Program-made: the position numbers and the translations under genes
Notes under the pieces: model-generated
The model's input: the letters and a program-made list of their open reading frames with translations, nothing else
Told to the model about the DNA's origin: nothing
Databases searched by the model: none
Source: Protula sp. h YS-2021
Taxonomy: Eukaryota; Annelida; Polychaeta; Sabellida; Serpulidae
NCBI GenBank assembly: GCA_949752745.1
Contig: OX457027.1
Coordinates: 81,771,214 to 81,835,213 of the forward strand
Direction: 5' to 3'
Length of the DNA stretch: 64,000 nucleotides
In this document: in pieces, positions 44,084 through 53,866 of the stretch
Layout: each line of letters begins with the position of its first letter
Numbering within the stretch: position 1 is the stretch's first letter

Positions 44084-46042
44084 CATATTGGGGTCAAAGT
44101 TTCTTTTTCCATAACATGGTTTCCAGAAAACTTCTCCTAGCGTTTGAGTCAGCGGAGCCTTATGTTTGGCGCACTTGTAGACAATCTTCAGGTCTCGGCA
44201 AAACTGCAAATATTTTTGACCTTTACCTCAAAGGTCAAGGTTAAAGTGAGTCAAAATATATTTCAAAACGCATATTAGTCACGAAAAGTGGCCAAAAAAA
44301 GTGCTCAAATCCCAATGAGTAGTCAATAGGGGGTAACCTGCCATTTTTAATCTTGACCTTGAGGTCAAGGTCAAAGGTCACGTGACATCATGTACCGTTA
44401 ACGACAGGCCGACTTACCTCGACAACGGTTAGAGATACAACAACTTTGAGTTTATTTTCGATCGTTGGGATTTAAACAACGTTACATAAGAGGTATCTCG
44501 GTGATCTTAACATTCTCGGTCACGGTCAAGGTAAAAAACCCCAAGTTGATTATTATCTCAAAAGCGGTTAGAGATAGAGCGATTTTGGGTTCATTTTCGA
44601 TGCTTTGGGCTAAAACGACGATAAAGAAGTGGTGCTACTTGAGTTTCTTGGTCATAATTGAAATATTTTCTGCAAGTGGTTTCTGGAAGTGGGTCATTCC
44701 GCTAAGTAGTTTCTGCAAGTGGGTCATTCTGCTATCGATCTGGCGGAATTCTATCTAGTTGCTTCTACAATTGTACTGCAATACCCCCAAGTTTGCAAAT
44801 ACACGCGCATAGAGGTTATCAACATTTATACCACAGTCCATATGACTCCTATAACCCAGCAACTATTTTGACGTCAGAATGACGTCGTACTGACTTCGTG
44901 ACAAGAGGTTTTTGACGTCGGACTGACGTGCCGGTTTTGGTTTTATATCAAAAGAAACCGACGTCGCTTTTTCAATATCAGAATGGCGTCGAGTTCCGAT
45001 GTCAATCCGACGTCGGGTTTTGATTGTATATAAAATATATAAAATGAAACCGAAGTCAGTTTTTTCACGGCCGATTGACGTCGGGATTTCGAAATGAATC
45101 CGACGTCGAATTTTGGTTGAAAAAATAATGAAACTCAAGACTCCAAGGCTGGTTTATTTCTTTTGTTTGGCATCATCCAGCAGTCTGTCTCGTTATCTCT
45201 TAACTCTTTTTATTGCAAATGAAGTGAAAAGTGACTTTCGTTTTTAGGTCAATAAACTGTTTGAAAAATGTGAGATGTTGCTCAATATATCCATAAACAT
45301 TAACATTCTTTTTACCTTAGAAATGTGTGGTTTCGTCCAAGATCCGACATCTTTAAGAATAATCGTTAAGAATTTCAAAAATGTTTATAAACCTCGCTTT
45401 GAATTCTTCAATAAAATAATAAATTAAAAAAAAAAAACAACTGAAGGGGTCCATGCATAAACTTGATAACTGCAGTTATCAGCAGTGGAGAAAAACGCCT
45501 TTACAGTTTGAAATTTTAGAAACAAACATAGGTTTTTTCCATCGCATTTTCCTAAAAAATGCCCACTTCTAATCGGTTTTGAGGTGTAAGACTTAAATAT
45601 GTGAAGACAACAACGCTAGACCGATGCGATTGATAGCGACAAAATAGCACAGACCAGGTCCGGTAACGATAACTTATTGCCAAGGGGCCCCATTGGCAAC
45701 ACTGTATACGTGCTTTAGTTTTCTCAGTCATATAAAATTAACGTTGTTGCCGTTTCCGCTCCTTCTGTCAAACTATATGCCTTCTTCGTTTGCCCTAGGC
45801 GAGCAATCCACGGAGAAGTGGTGCTTTTTTTCGTTTTTTTTCTCTCACTGGCGATTTGCTTCGCTTAACCAGCGACTGCCGCCAAACAGGAATAAAAAGG
45901 GCTCAGACGGTCGTCCTAGAATACATTTGGTCGTCGCTCTCTTAACTGCTACTTTGGCTGTTACTTATTATCCTTTTTTTCACTTTTGAAAAAAAAAATA
46001 GCAGACAATCAGAACTGGGTGGGGTTATTTCCAGTAACTATT
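44084..46042. other. host non-coding DNA
   Basis: Starts with the CATATT target copy. It holds a GACCTT-type dispersed repeat (about 44205-44560, with AGGTCAAAGGTCA at 44368-44380) and a block rich in GACGTCGG words (44860-45140). No gene is supported. The frame at 45693-45989 has no recognisable domain. Confidence 0.5.
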
Positions 46043-46059
46043 TATCGTAGTAGGGAGAA

Positions 46060-46165
46060 AACGAGAGTTCAAGCACAGGAAGTGACGTCATCATGACGTC
46101 AGGAGGTGTGCTAGAACTCTCATGAGAGTTCAAGCACAGTGACGCCATAATGACGTCATAGGATG
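46060..46165. promoter_or_regulatory. Polinton terminal ETS/CRE module with hairpin
   Basis: CAGGAAGTGACGTCA at about 46076-46090 and a second TGACGTCA follow the end. The word GAGAGTTCAAGCACA recurs inverted around 46115-46135 (GAACTCTCATGAGAGTTC), giving a perfect 18-base hairpin palindrome. Transcription-factor binding is inferred from consensus only. Confidence 0.55.
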
Positions 46166-46326
46166 TTCTGAAACAGATATTAAAGCGCGCGCCCGTGTCA
46201 ATGACGTCATCATGACGTCATTCGTCACGTGACCTGTCAATCATGTGTCACATGACCTGTCAATCATGTGTCACATGACCTGTCAATCATGTATATGAGG
46301 AAAATTTTCCCGATCATAAACCTTCT

Positions 46327-46412
46327 GGCCTGAATGGCTCAGTTGGTAGAGCGCAGGGCCCGTGAGCGGACCCATGATCTGAAGGTCAATGGATCGAACC
46401 CGCCCTCGGGCA
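46327..46412 (+). repeat. tRNA-like module, Polinton left TIR
   Basis: The same unit as 1475-1560 with small differences (GCGCAGGGCCCGTGAGC in the centre). The A- and B-box-like parts are intact. Confidence 0.6.
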
Positions 46413-46429
46413 TCACTTTCATATCATGG

Positions 46430-46650
46430 GGACCCCCCCCCCCCTGGTGAAGAATCATATACCATGGGGACCCCCCCCCCTGGTGAAGAATCATATACCA
46501 TGGGGACCCCCCCCCCATCCCCCCCCCTGGTCAAGAATCATATACCATGGGGACCCCCCCCCCCCCTGGTGAAGAATCATATACCATGGGGACCCCCCCC
46601 CCCTGGTCAAGAATCATATACCATGGGGACCCCCCCCCCCCCCCCCAGGA
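46430..46650. repeat. C-run minisatellite, left TIR
   Basis: About six units of GGTGAAGAATCATATACCAT plus GGGGA and a C-run. The right counterpart (62320-62458) has about three and a half units. Confidence 0.85.
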
Positions 46651-46921
46651 TGTGATTCAACACTCCTATAAGAGCACATTGTCTGTGCACATTTGCATCA
46701 TTCATGCTCTGACTGCCGTTGGTTACACATGGGAAAACAGTTGCTCTTACCTATTGTGTTGTGCTGTGCTGTTGAAGAACAAGTGAAGGATTGACTGGAA
46801 TACACATAGGAGACGAAGTGAAACATTAGTTATTCTTTGGAAAAGGAAAGTGAACGATTGGTTATTCTTTGGAAAGGAAGTGAAAGATTGGAGACGAATT
46901 GGCTAAACAGTCGTGGTAAGT

Positions 46922-46962
<41 letters not shown>

Positions 46963-47064
46963 GTTTGTGTTCACTTTTATGACTCTGTGACATTATGTGA
47001 CAACATGTGACTGTGACATCATGTGACTCTGTGACATTATGTGACTGTGTAACTTTTTTTTTTT

Positions 47065-47114
<50 letters not shown>

Positions 47115-47439
47115 GATAATATTTAATTAGTCATATTTCAATGGTTTCCCCATTACAGTAACCACACACACACAGCATAAGTACATATGTACAGAGTGTG
47201 GGGGAAAACCGATCGATAATTTCAGAGTGCACTCGTACAGAGTGTGGTGGAAAACCGATCGATAATTTCAGAGTGCACTCGTACAGAGTGTGAGGGAAAA
47301 CCGATCGATAATTTCAGAGTGCACTCGTACAGAGTGTGAGGGAAAACCGATCGATAATTTCAGAGTGCGCTCGAGTGTGGGAACAATCAATAAATTTGAG
47401 AAGGAATGGGATTTTCCGTACGTTAAGTCCAATGTTATG

Positions 47440-47930
47440 TTTTAAGTTATAGTAGTTGGAAAATGACACTTCTAAAACACATTTAACAAATGTAGTTTTT
47501 AACACCATATAATATATAAAATAAGTTTGAACATTTTAGCATGCTACTTATTTGAATGTTCTAAAGTTATAGTAGTGGGAAAATGGTGGTTCTAGACCAA
47601 CTTTAACAAATTTAGTTTTTAACACCATATGATATATAAAAATAAGTTTGAACATTTTAGCACGCTACTTATTTGAATATTCTAAAGTTATAGTAGTGGA
47701 AAAATGGTGGTTCTAGACCAATTTTAACAAATTTTGTTTTTTGACAAAATATGATGTATAAAATAAGTTTAAACATTATACAATGGTGTAGTAGAGTAAA
47801 AATGAGGGTTCTAGACCAACTTTAACAAATTTTGTTTTTTGACAAAATATGATGTATAAAATAAGTTTGAACATTTTACCATGGTGTAGTAGGGTAAAAA
47901 TGAGGGTTCTAATCCAAAATTTAATTTTTT
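47440..47930. repeat. satellite, Polinton left TIR
   Basis: About four to five monomers of the same TTCTAGACCAACTTTAACAA satellite as in element 1. Confidence 0.8.
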
Positions 47931-48025
47931 TTTTTGAAAACATATTATGCTTTTCTTAATGCTTTCAGGTATCGTCAGAACACATCGCTCTCCGCTAGAT
48001 GTCTCTGCAATACATGCCTAGGTGG

Positions 48026-48033
48026 TATAAATA
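48026..48033 (+). promoter_or_regulatory. TATA box of polymerase gene
   Basis: TATAAATA lies 59 bases upstream of the ATG at 48092, just inside the TIR boundary (47996). Confidence 0.6.
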
Positions 48034-48091
48034 GGATGAGTGAGACCTACATTTCATCATATCAGTTTAAGCAATTGACGTGACAACAACA

Positions 48092-51000
48092 ATGGCATCT
48101 AATTCAGACACATCAGTCGTCTGTCATGATTGTAATGTAACATTTCCATCTCTGGAATTGTTCGTAGCACATACATGCAAACCAGCTAAGATGAAACGTG
48201 CTAATGAAGAGCTTGTTGAGATGATTGAAGCCAAGAGACGAAAGACGGTACAAGATGGTGTTATCAGACCTCATCCAGTCCTCTGCTGTGAATGCATTAA
48301 AATATTTCCATCTATGGATGCATTTGAGGCACATGCATGCATACCAGCTGAGATGGAAAATGCGTCTCATGAAGAACATGTTTCACAGAAAGAAAAAACA
48401 GGGCAAGTAGGGAGAGGTAGAAGGGTTAGTCTGGGAGAAAACGCACAGGAAAGACGATTTGAGTCTGAGGATGGATCGGATTTACTGCTTGAAATGCGAC
48501 AACAAGAGAACCGTATCAAGACACATTTGTTGGAGACCTTAAACTATGGAATGAAGTGGTACATTGTCGTTCATGCACGTTTCAAGAAACTGACAGCGAA
48601 TGCTGAAGGTGTTATGGTAGAACAAGTGGATAATTCATTTATCAGCAGTCCAACATATACAGCATACAACCCAGCAGATATTGAGCAGGACTTGCCAGAC
48701 GCCTATAAAGAATTGTTTACTAAGTTTGATGAACATGAGCGACAAGGCTCTGGCTGGGTATTGGATAACATACTGTACATTGAAGTACATACAGCTACGT
48801 CAACGCCACTGGATGCGAGTAGTTTTATTCCACTACCGAAGAAAGTGAAGAAAACAAATGGTGTGATAAACATTAAGAATGATGACAACAAGTGTTTCTT
48901 ATGGTCAGTATTGGCATACCTTCACCCTCATGACAGAAATGCAAATCGCGTGAATAATTACAAGCCATTTGAGAAGGAATTAAAGGTAGAGGGTATGGCA
49001 TTTCCGACACCGATTACAGACATTCCAAAGTTTGAAAAGGAGAATGATGTGTCCATTAACGTGTTTGGATATGAACAAGATGTAGTTGTTCCAATACAAC
49101 TGAGTCGAAACACCAGTGCGAGAGAAATCAACTTGCTTTTGATTAGCGATGACAAGAAAAGGCATTACTGCCTCATCAAGAATTTCAGCAGACTTATGTC
49201 TTATCGATCAAAGCATAATGGTGCAGCTTTTTATTGTTTCAACTGTCTTCACGGGTTTATGCGACAAGAGCTTTTAGATGAGCATCGTGAAGTGTGTGGC
49301 AAGCATGGCGCGCAACGTTTATCATTTCCCAAGGAACCCTTCATCAAGTTCAAGAATGTGGCTAAACAACAACGAGCACCGTTTGTGATTTATGCAGACT
49401 TTGAATGTTTCACGCAAAAGCATGAAGGAGACAAGTATCAACATCATCGTCCAAACAGCTTTGCCTATGTGGTTGTGAGCCAGTACAACACACGTGCACC
49501 AGTCGTGTATCGAGGAGACAATGCCGTAAAGGTCTTTTTAGACCATATGTTGAATGAACGTGATCGTATTGTACGTGGTTTAGAGCGGCCAAAGGGAATG
49601 GTTATGACTTCCGAAGACAAAGAGAATTTTAAGAACGCTGTTGATTGCTACATTTGTCATGAACCTCTAGGAGCAGATCGTGTGAGAGATCATGACCATA
49701 TCAATGGTAAATATCGCGGAGCTGCACATAGTGAATGCAACTTACAATTCCGACTTAGAAAGGATAAGCAGGGGGATAAAGATTCTTTTATCATTCCTGT
49801 GTTTTTCCACAATTTGCGAGGTTATGACAGTCACCTTATCATGGAGGAAATTGGGAAATTCAAAGATGAAACGATTACAGTCATTCCCAACACCATTGAG
49901 AAATATATTGCATTCACCATGAGCAATCTGAAATTTACAGACAGCTTTCAGTTCATGAGTACCTCCCTACAGAAGTTGGTATCCAACCTTGCAGCAGAAG
50001 GGAAAGATAACTTCTACAACATGACCTCTCACATTCACGATAGTAACCAGCAAGATTTGCTGTTGAGAAAGGGAGTGTACCCCTACGATTACGTGGACGA
50101 GCCATCCAAGTTTGCTGAAACACAGCTACCATCAAAGGACAAGTTTTATAGTCAGCTTAGCGAAGAGGACATTAGCGATGAGGATTATGCACATGCGCAG
50201 AAGGTGTGGGATACATTCAACTGTACAACATTTGGTGAATACCACGACCTGTACCTGAAATCAGATGTGTTATTACTAGCTGACGTGTTTGAAAACTTTC
50301 GTCAAGTATGTCTCAACACGTATGAATTGGATCCCGCTCATTACTATACAGCACCAGGACTGTCGTGGGATGCAATGTTAAAAGCGACAAAGGTGAAGTT
50401 GGAATTGATCAATGACATTGACATGTACCAAATGGTTGAGCAAGGCATACGTGGAGGAATATCCGTGATCACACACAAGTATGCGAAAGCAAATAATCCC
50501 TACGTAGCAGAATACAATTCTGAGATACCAAACAACTACCTGATGTACCTCGACGCAAACAACTTGTATGGCTGGGCCATGTCACAAAGCATGCCACAAA
50601 GAGGATTTATGTGGGTGAGCGAGCCAGAATCCATTGACTTCATGGATGTGGATGAAGATGATGACATTGGATTCATTTTGGAAGTGGATTTAGAATATCC
50701 AAATTCAATCCATGATCGTCATAATTACTACCCAGTGGCTCCAGAACGGAAATGTGTCAAATTTGGAGAATTGTCAGAGTACAGTCAGAAGCTACTGGAA
50801 GATCTAAGCATGAAAGGCAAACCCAGTGAAAAGCTCATTCCTAACTTGTCTGACAAGAAGAAATATGTACTTCATTACAGGAATTTACAACAGTACGTCT
50901 CACTGGGGTTGAAAGTCACTAAAGTACATCGCGCCATCATGTTTGAACAGAGCAAATGGTTGGCAAAATACATTACCTTGAACACGGAAAAGAGAAAATT

Positions 51001-51799
51001 GGCCAAGAACCCATTTGAGAAAGACTTCTTCAAACTGATGAACAACTCAGTGTTTGGCAAAACCATGGAAAATGTGAGAAAGCGAATCAATGTTGAACTT
51101 GTTCACAAGGAAAAGCGGTTCAAGAAACTTGTAGCCAAACCTTCTTTCCACAAATTCAAAATTTTCAACGAAGATTTGACCGCGGTACATTTGCGCAAAG
51201 TGGATTTGCTTCTGGATAAACCCATTCAAGTTGGTTTCACCATTCTCGACCTCAGCAAAGTGCTTATGTTCAACTTTCATTACAACTACATCATGGTCAA
51301 GTATCCCAATGCCAAGTTATTGTTCAGCGACACCGACAGTCTATGTTACGACATAGAAACGGAAGATATCTACAAGGATATGCAGCAGGATGCTGACCTG
51401 TTCGACACAAGTGACTATCCACCGGATCATTTCCTACATTCCAACGTGAACAAAAAAGTGCTCGGGAAAATGAAGGATGAGACGGCAGGCGTCCCTATTG
51501 AAGAGTTTGTTGGACTCAGACCGAAAATGTACAGTTTATTGTGTGGTGGGAAAGAAAAACGTACGGCCAAAGGCATCACTCGCGCGTGTCAAAGACGCAT
51601 TAACCATGTGCAGTATAGAGACAGTTTGTTTAAGAAAACTCAAACGATGGCTACAGGACACATTATCCGAAGTCATAGTCACCAGCTTTTCTCGGAGAAG
51701 TTGAGGAAAGTAGCCCTCTCCCCATATGACGACAAGCGATATGTGATGAGTGATGGCTATTCCACTTTAGCGCATGGACATTACAAGGCTGTGGTATAA
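48092..51799 (+). CDS. PolB: protein-primed family B DNA polymerase (Polinton pPolB)
   Basis: A 1235-residue protein that replicates the element from its ends by protein priming. The N-terminus has two C2HC finger-like units (residues ~11-31 and ~65-86). Residues ~260-365 run from NDDNKCFLWSVLAYL to HYCLIKNFSRL, a Cys...His pattern like the OTU-type cysteine-protease-like domain reported at the front of some Polinton polymerases. Zinc-type CFNCLHGF...C (~385) and CYIC...DHDHINGKYRGAAH (~519-550) follow. Exonuclease motifs: YADFECF (~433), FFHNLRGYD (~570), YLKSDVLLLADVF (~720). Polymerase motifs: LDANNLYG (~819), NNSVFGKT (~983), DTDSL (~1079). All catalytic acids are present. I chose the ATG at 48092 since the frame's earlier GTG is not a likely start. 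The TAA stop lies inside the TATA box of the next gene. Confidence 0.95.
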   Translation: MASNSDTSVVCHDCNVTFPSLELFVAHTCKPAKMKRANEELVEMIEAKRRKTVQDGVIRPHPVLCCECIKIFPSMDAFEAHACIPAEMENASHEEHVSQKEKTGQVGRGRRVSLGENAQERRFESEDGSDLLLEMRQQENRIKTHLLETLNYGMKWYIVVHARFKKLTANAEGVMVEQVDNSFISSPTYTAYNPADIEQDLPDAYKELFTKFDEHERQGSGWVLDNILYIEVHTATSTPLDASSFIPLPKKVKKTNGVINIKNDDNKCFLWSVLAYLHPHDRNANRVNNYKPFEKELKVEGMAFPTPITDIPKFEKENDVSINVFGYEQDVVVPIQLSRNTSAREINLLLISDDKKRHYCLIKNFSRLMSYRSKHNGAAFYCFNCLHGFMRQELLDEHREVCGKHGAQRLSFPKEPFIKFKNVAKQQRAPFVIYADFECFTQKHEGDKYQHHRPNSFAYVVVSQYNTRAPVVYRGDNAVKVFLDHMLNERDRIVRGLERPKGMVMTSEDKENFKNAVDCYICHEPLGADRVRDHDHINGKYRGAAHSECNLQFRLRKDKQGDKDSFIIPVFFHNLRGYDSHLIMEEIGKFKDETITVIPNTIEKYIAFTMSNLKFTDSFQFMSTSLQKLVSNLAAEGKDNFYNMTSHIHDSNQQDLLLRKGVYPYDYVDEPSKFAETQLPSKDKFYSQLSEEDISDEDYAHAQKVWDTFNCTTFGEYHDLYLKSDVLLLADVFENFRQVCLNTYELDPAHYYTAPGLSWDAMLKATKVKLELINDIDMYQMVEQGIRGGISVITHKYAKANNPYVAEYNSEIPNNYLMYLDANNLYGWAMSQSMPQRGFMWVSEPESIDFMDVDEDDDIGFILEVDLEYPNSIHDRHNYYPVAPERKCVKFGELSEYSQKLLEDLSMKGKPSEKLIPNLSDKKKYVLHYRNLQQYVSLGLKVTKVHRAIMFEQSKWLAKYITLNTEKRKLAKNPFEKDFFKLMNNSVFGKTMENVRKRINVELVHKEKRFKKLVAKPSFHKFKIFNEDLTAVHLRKVDLLLDKPIQVGFTILDLSKVLMFNFHYNYIMVKYPNAKLLFSDTDSLCYDIETEDIYKDMQQDADLFDTSDYPPDHFLHSNVNKKVLGKMKDETAGVPIEEFVGLRPKMYSLLCGGKEKRTAKGITRACQRRINHVQYRDSLFKKTQTMATGHIIRSHSHQLFSEKLRKVALSPYDDKRYVMSDGYSTLAHGHYKAVV

Positions 51800-51802
51800 A
51801 AG
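51795..51802 (+). promoter_or_regulatory. TATA box overlapping the polymerase stop codon
   Basis: TATAAAAG contains the polymerase TAA stop (51797-51799) and lies 55 bases before the next ATG at 51857. This is the same spacing as at 4237/4299 and 12353/12415. Confidence 0.6.
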
Positions 51803-51856
51803 GGGGAGGTCCTCCAACGGAAGAGTTATTTGAGGTGTGAACATTGAAGTGTTAAC

Positions 51857-52213
51857 ATGGAACGTGAAAGTCGTAAGAGATCTACAACTGATATGGATAC
51901 TCTTGCAGATGCAGTTAAAGACTTAAAAGTGAAAAATCCTACCACTACCATCAAGAAATTGAAAGTGGAGACAGCACCAACACCACAGTCGTGGGATGGA
52001 ATGCTTTCTCTAGGAAATGGAAAGTATATCAAGATTATGAAACAAAGCAATGAAGGAGTGGTAAACATTCGCAAGTACCTGAGAGATGAGGGGACTGGAA
52101 AAAACCGTCCAACGAAAAAGGGAATCTTGCTGACAATACCTGAATGGAAAATGTTGAAGAAGCAGGTGAAAGAAGTGGATAAAAGGCTTCGCAGACAAGA
52201 AGATGACTCATAA
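51857..52213 (+). CDS. PC4-like ssDNA-binding protein (Polinton)
   Basis: 118 residues. After a ~45-residue charged leader, residues ~50-113 match the PC4/Sub1 domain: the LGNGKYIKIM strand, VNIRKYL, a basic RPTKKGILL turn, IPEWKMLKKQVKEVDKRL. The domain binds ssDNA as a dimer. Next to the polymerase gene it plausibly coats displaced strands or acts in transcription. It is clearly related to the element 1 gene at 4299 across the domain, but its N-terminal half is unrelated and shorter. The leader GTGTTAACATGG before the start resembles that of the integrase gene on the other strand. Confidence 0.82.
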   Translation: MERESRKRSTTDMDTLADAVKDLKVKNPTTTIKKLKVETAPTPQSWDGMLSLGNGKYIKIMKQSNEGVVNIRKYLRDEGTGKNRPTKKGILLTIPEWKMLKKQVKEVDKRLRRQEDDS

Positions 52214-52225
52214 CAAGGTAAAAAC

Positions 52226-52597
52226 ATGAATGCACTCATGCTGAACCGTGGTGCTTACCTTACTGTAAATGATAGGAATGAAGTGATACTAGGTTCTCAG
52301 ACAAGTTATCATCGGTTTAAACCTGAAGTGTGGAAAGACTTTAAAAACATACCACTTGAACATGGGTTTAAACGTAGACTTGAAAATAAAGTGGAAGTGA
52401 CGGTGGCTGAATATGATTCTAACATACGTGTAGAAATCTGTAGAAATCTTTTACAGGATTATCCAGAGGATTATAAGGGAGTTGTGCCAGATACACCATA
52501 TACAGATTTGATCATCTTTGATATCAAGAACTGGCGCGCAGTCTTACGATTCCTAGAAGTGATACAACATCCACTCTTCACCATCTTGCGAGCATAA
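52226..52597 (+). CDS. small protein, possibly PC4-like
   Basis: 123 residues, starting 12 bases after the preceding stop. There is no clear family by eye. A strand-rich second half (KVEVTVAEYDSNIRVEICRN to IIFDIKNWRAVLRFLEVI) has the order of the PC4 domain: paired strands, a loop, then a W-containing helix. A distant PC4 relation is therefore suspected. It sits in a run of four such genes. Confidence 0.55.
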   Translation: MNALMLNRGAYLTVNDRNEVILGSQTSYHRFKPEVWKDFKNIPLEHGFKRRLENKVEVTVAEYDSNIRVEICRNLLQDYPEDYKGVVPDTPYTDLIIFDIKNWRAVLRFLEVIQHPLFTILRA

Positions 52598-52651
52598 AAA
52601 CGTCTTTGCAGACAAGGAGACAGCTCATAGTTCATCTGACTGTTGAACGAG

Positions 52652-52993
52652 ATGGAAGACTTTTTATCGGAATATGAACCCATTACGCATGGATTCTCAT
52701 ATCTGAGAAACGTATATGATGACATCGTGCTAAAACATTTTGGAAAGTATATCATTCTATCAACTGACGAACAATCTGTGTTGAAAGACCATCTAGAGAA
52801 GCTGAGGATACCTGGCTTTCTCCTGAAACTCTCAGAGGATTTAGAAGTGCGTGTGACTGAGAACTATTTAGACGTGTTTGTACGATTTCGCCAATATGAC
52901 GAGCTTACAAAATGCTACGACTACATCACCCTCAACACAGTGGAATGGTACGCTCTGTTACAAGCATTGGATTGGAAAGAACCTGACGCTTGA
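52652..52993 (+). CDS. PC4-like small protein
   Basis: 113 residues. The C-terminal half (LEVRVTENYLDVFVRFRQY, then YITLNTVEWYALLQAL) follows the PC4 pattern of strand pairs, then L-N-x-x-E-W and a helix, but lacks the basic KKGI turn. The ATG at 52652 is chosen over an in-frame TTG. The N-terminal half has a strand (GKYIILSTDEQSVLKDHL) that could be a second degenerate copy. Confidence 0.6.
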   Translation: MEDFLSEYEPITHGFSYLRNVYDDIVLKHFGKYIILSTDEQSVLKDHLEKLRIPGFLLKLSEDLEVRVTENYLDVFVRFRQYDELTKCYDYITLNTVEWYALLQALDWKEPDA

Positions 52994-53018
52994 ATTCAAA
53001 GAGGAAGGAGTGCAACTC

Positions 53019-53276
53019 ATGCGAGGCACCAAGTCCATTGAACTGACGCATCCCATGTGTGTTATGGTGATGAACATTGACATGAATGATCATGGATATG
53101 AACTGAAACTGTCTGAACATGAAGATGTTAAAATAATAAAGTTTGGTAGTGGACAGTGTTATGCTAGTTTTCATAGCATTTACAAACGTGAATGTAATGT
53201 CTATGATACATATATTAATTTAGATTGGTATGAATGGCATGTGTTTATTGATGTATTGAATGTATTTGTAAAATAA
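53019..53276 (+). CDS. PC4-like small protein, last of plus-strand run
   Basis: 85 residues from the ATG at 53019. An upstream extension in the same frame overlaps the previous gene and is less likely. Residues ~28-80 (YELKLSEHEDVKIIKFG, CYASFHSIY, YINLDWYEWHVFIDVL) repeat the PC4-like strand-strand-W-helix order. The frame differs from that of the preceding gene, so a frameshifted two-domain protein is an alternative. Confidence 0.5.
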   Translation: MRGTKSIELTHPMCVMVMNIDMNDHGYELKLSEHEDVKIIKFGSGQCYASFHSIYKRECNVYDTYINLDWYEWHVFIDVLNVFVK

Positions 53277-53362
53277 AAAATTCAATGTGAAATAATTGTT
53301 GAAATGTAAATAATGTATAACACAATAAACAAAGAATGTTGTATAAAACTGTCTTGTTTATT
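53272..53362. terminator. convergent poly(A) signals
   Basis: AATAAA on plus at 53324-53329 and on minus at 53362-53357 end the two converging gene sets within about 30 bases. Confidence 0.55.
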
Positions 53363-53428
53363 TACAATATTCATAATACAATTCACAATTACCAACAACT
53401 TAACTAATGCAAATTAACTAATACAACA

Positions 53429-53866
53429 TCAATAAAATAATGGTTTATAATGTCTATATACAAAATCCTTTACAACAAAATCACCATCACTTCTTCTTAA
53501 TACATCAATGATTTCAAAAGGACTATGTCCTCGAGCTCTTTGAATTATATAATACACACAATAAAATCCACATGTAGAGGATATTGGTGTTTGTAATGGA
53601 ACTGAATTATAAATGAAATTAAACTTTAAAAACTTATTCAAACGACTGTCTATAGGTAAAAGTCCATAAGAGTCAAAATATTCTGCAGGGTCTTCGTCAT
53701 AATATACTGCCACCCAATGCTCTCCTGGCTCATCATGATCGTCTGTGTTGATGACATAGGCACCACGTTGTAAAGATGGTAACTGGTCCATGGCGGACAC
53801 ACCTTGAAACAAGTCTTTTGTCGTGGCATCATGGGATAGGATGGCTTCTATCTGCTTCGTGTTCAT
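53429..53866 (-). CDS. PRO: adenovirus-type cysteine protease
   Basis: 145 residues. H50 (GEHWVAV), D65 (YFDSYG), Q92 (PLQTP) and C99 (STCGFYCVYY) give the catalytic order His-Asp-Gln-Cys of the adenovirus maturation protease and Ulp1-like clan. In Polintons this enzyme is thought to process virion proteins. The start ATG overlaps the capsid gene stop as ATGA (53866-53863). Full length for the family, with all catalytic residues present. Confidence 0.9.
   Translation of the reverse strand: MNTKQIEAILSHDATTKDLFQGVSAMDQLPSLQRGAYVINTDDHDEPGEHWVAVYYDEDPAEYFDSYGLLPIDSRLNKFLKFNFIYNSVPLQTPISSTCGFYCVYYIIQRARGHSPFEIIDVLRRSDGDFVVKDFVYRHYKPLFY

Larger units (their letters stand above)
46049..47996 (+). 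repeat. Polinton left terminal inverted repeat
   Basis: Inverted match to 60743-62833, ending at TCCGCT. From the outside in: ETS/CRE module (46060-46165), CRE units (46200-46222), PBX/MEIS-like sites (46234-46289), tRNA-like unit (46327-46412), C-run minisatellite, T-runs, GATCGATAA repeats (47190-47410) and satellite (47440-47900). Confidence 0.93.

Noticed and set aside
52878..53018. N-terminal extension of the last plus-strand gene
   Set aside because: It overlaps the preceding gene in another frame and starts at TTG. The ATG at 53019 fits the PC4-like pattern better.
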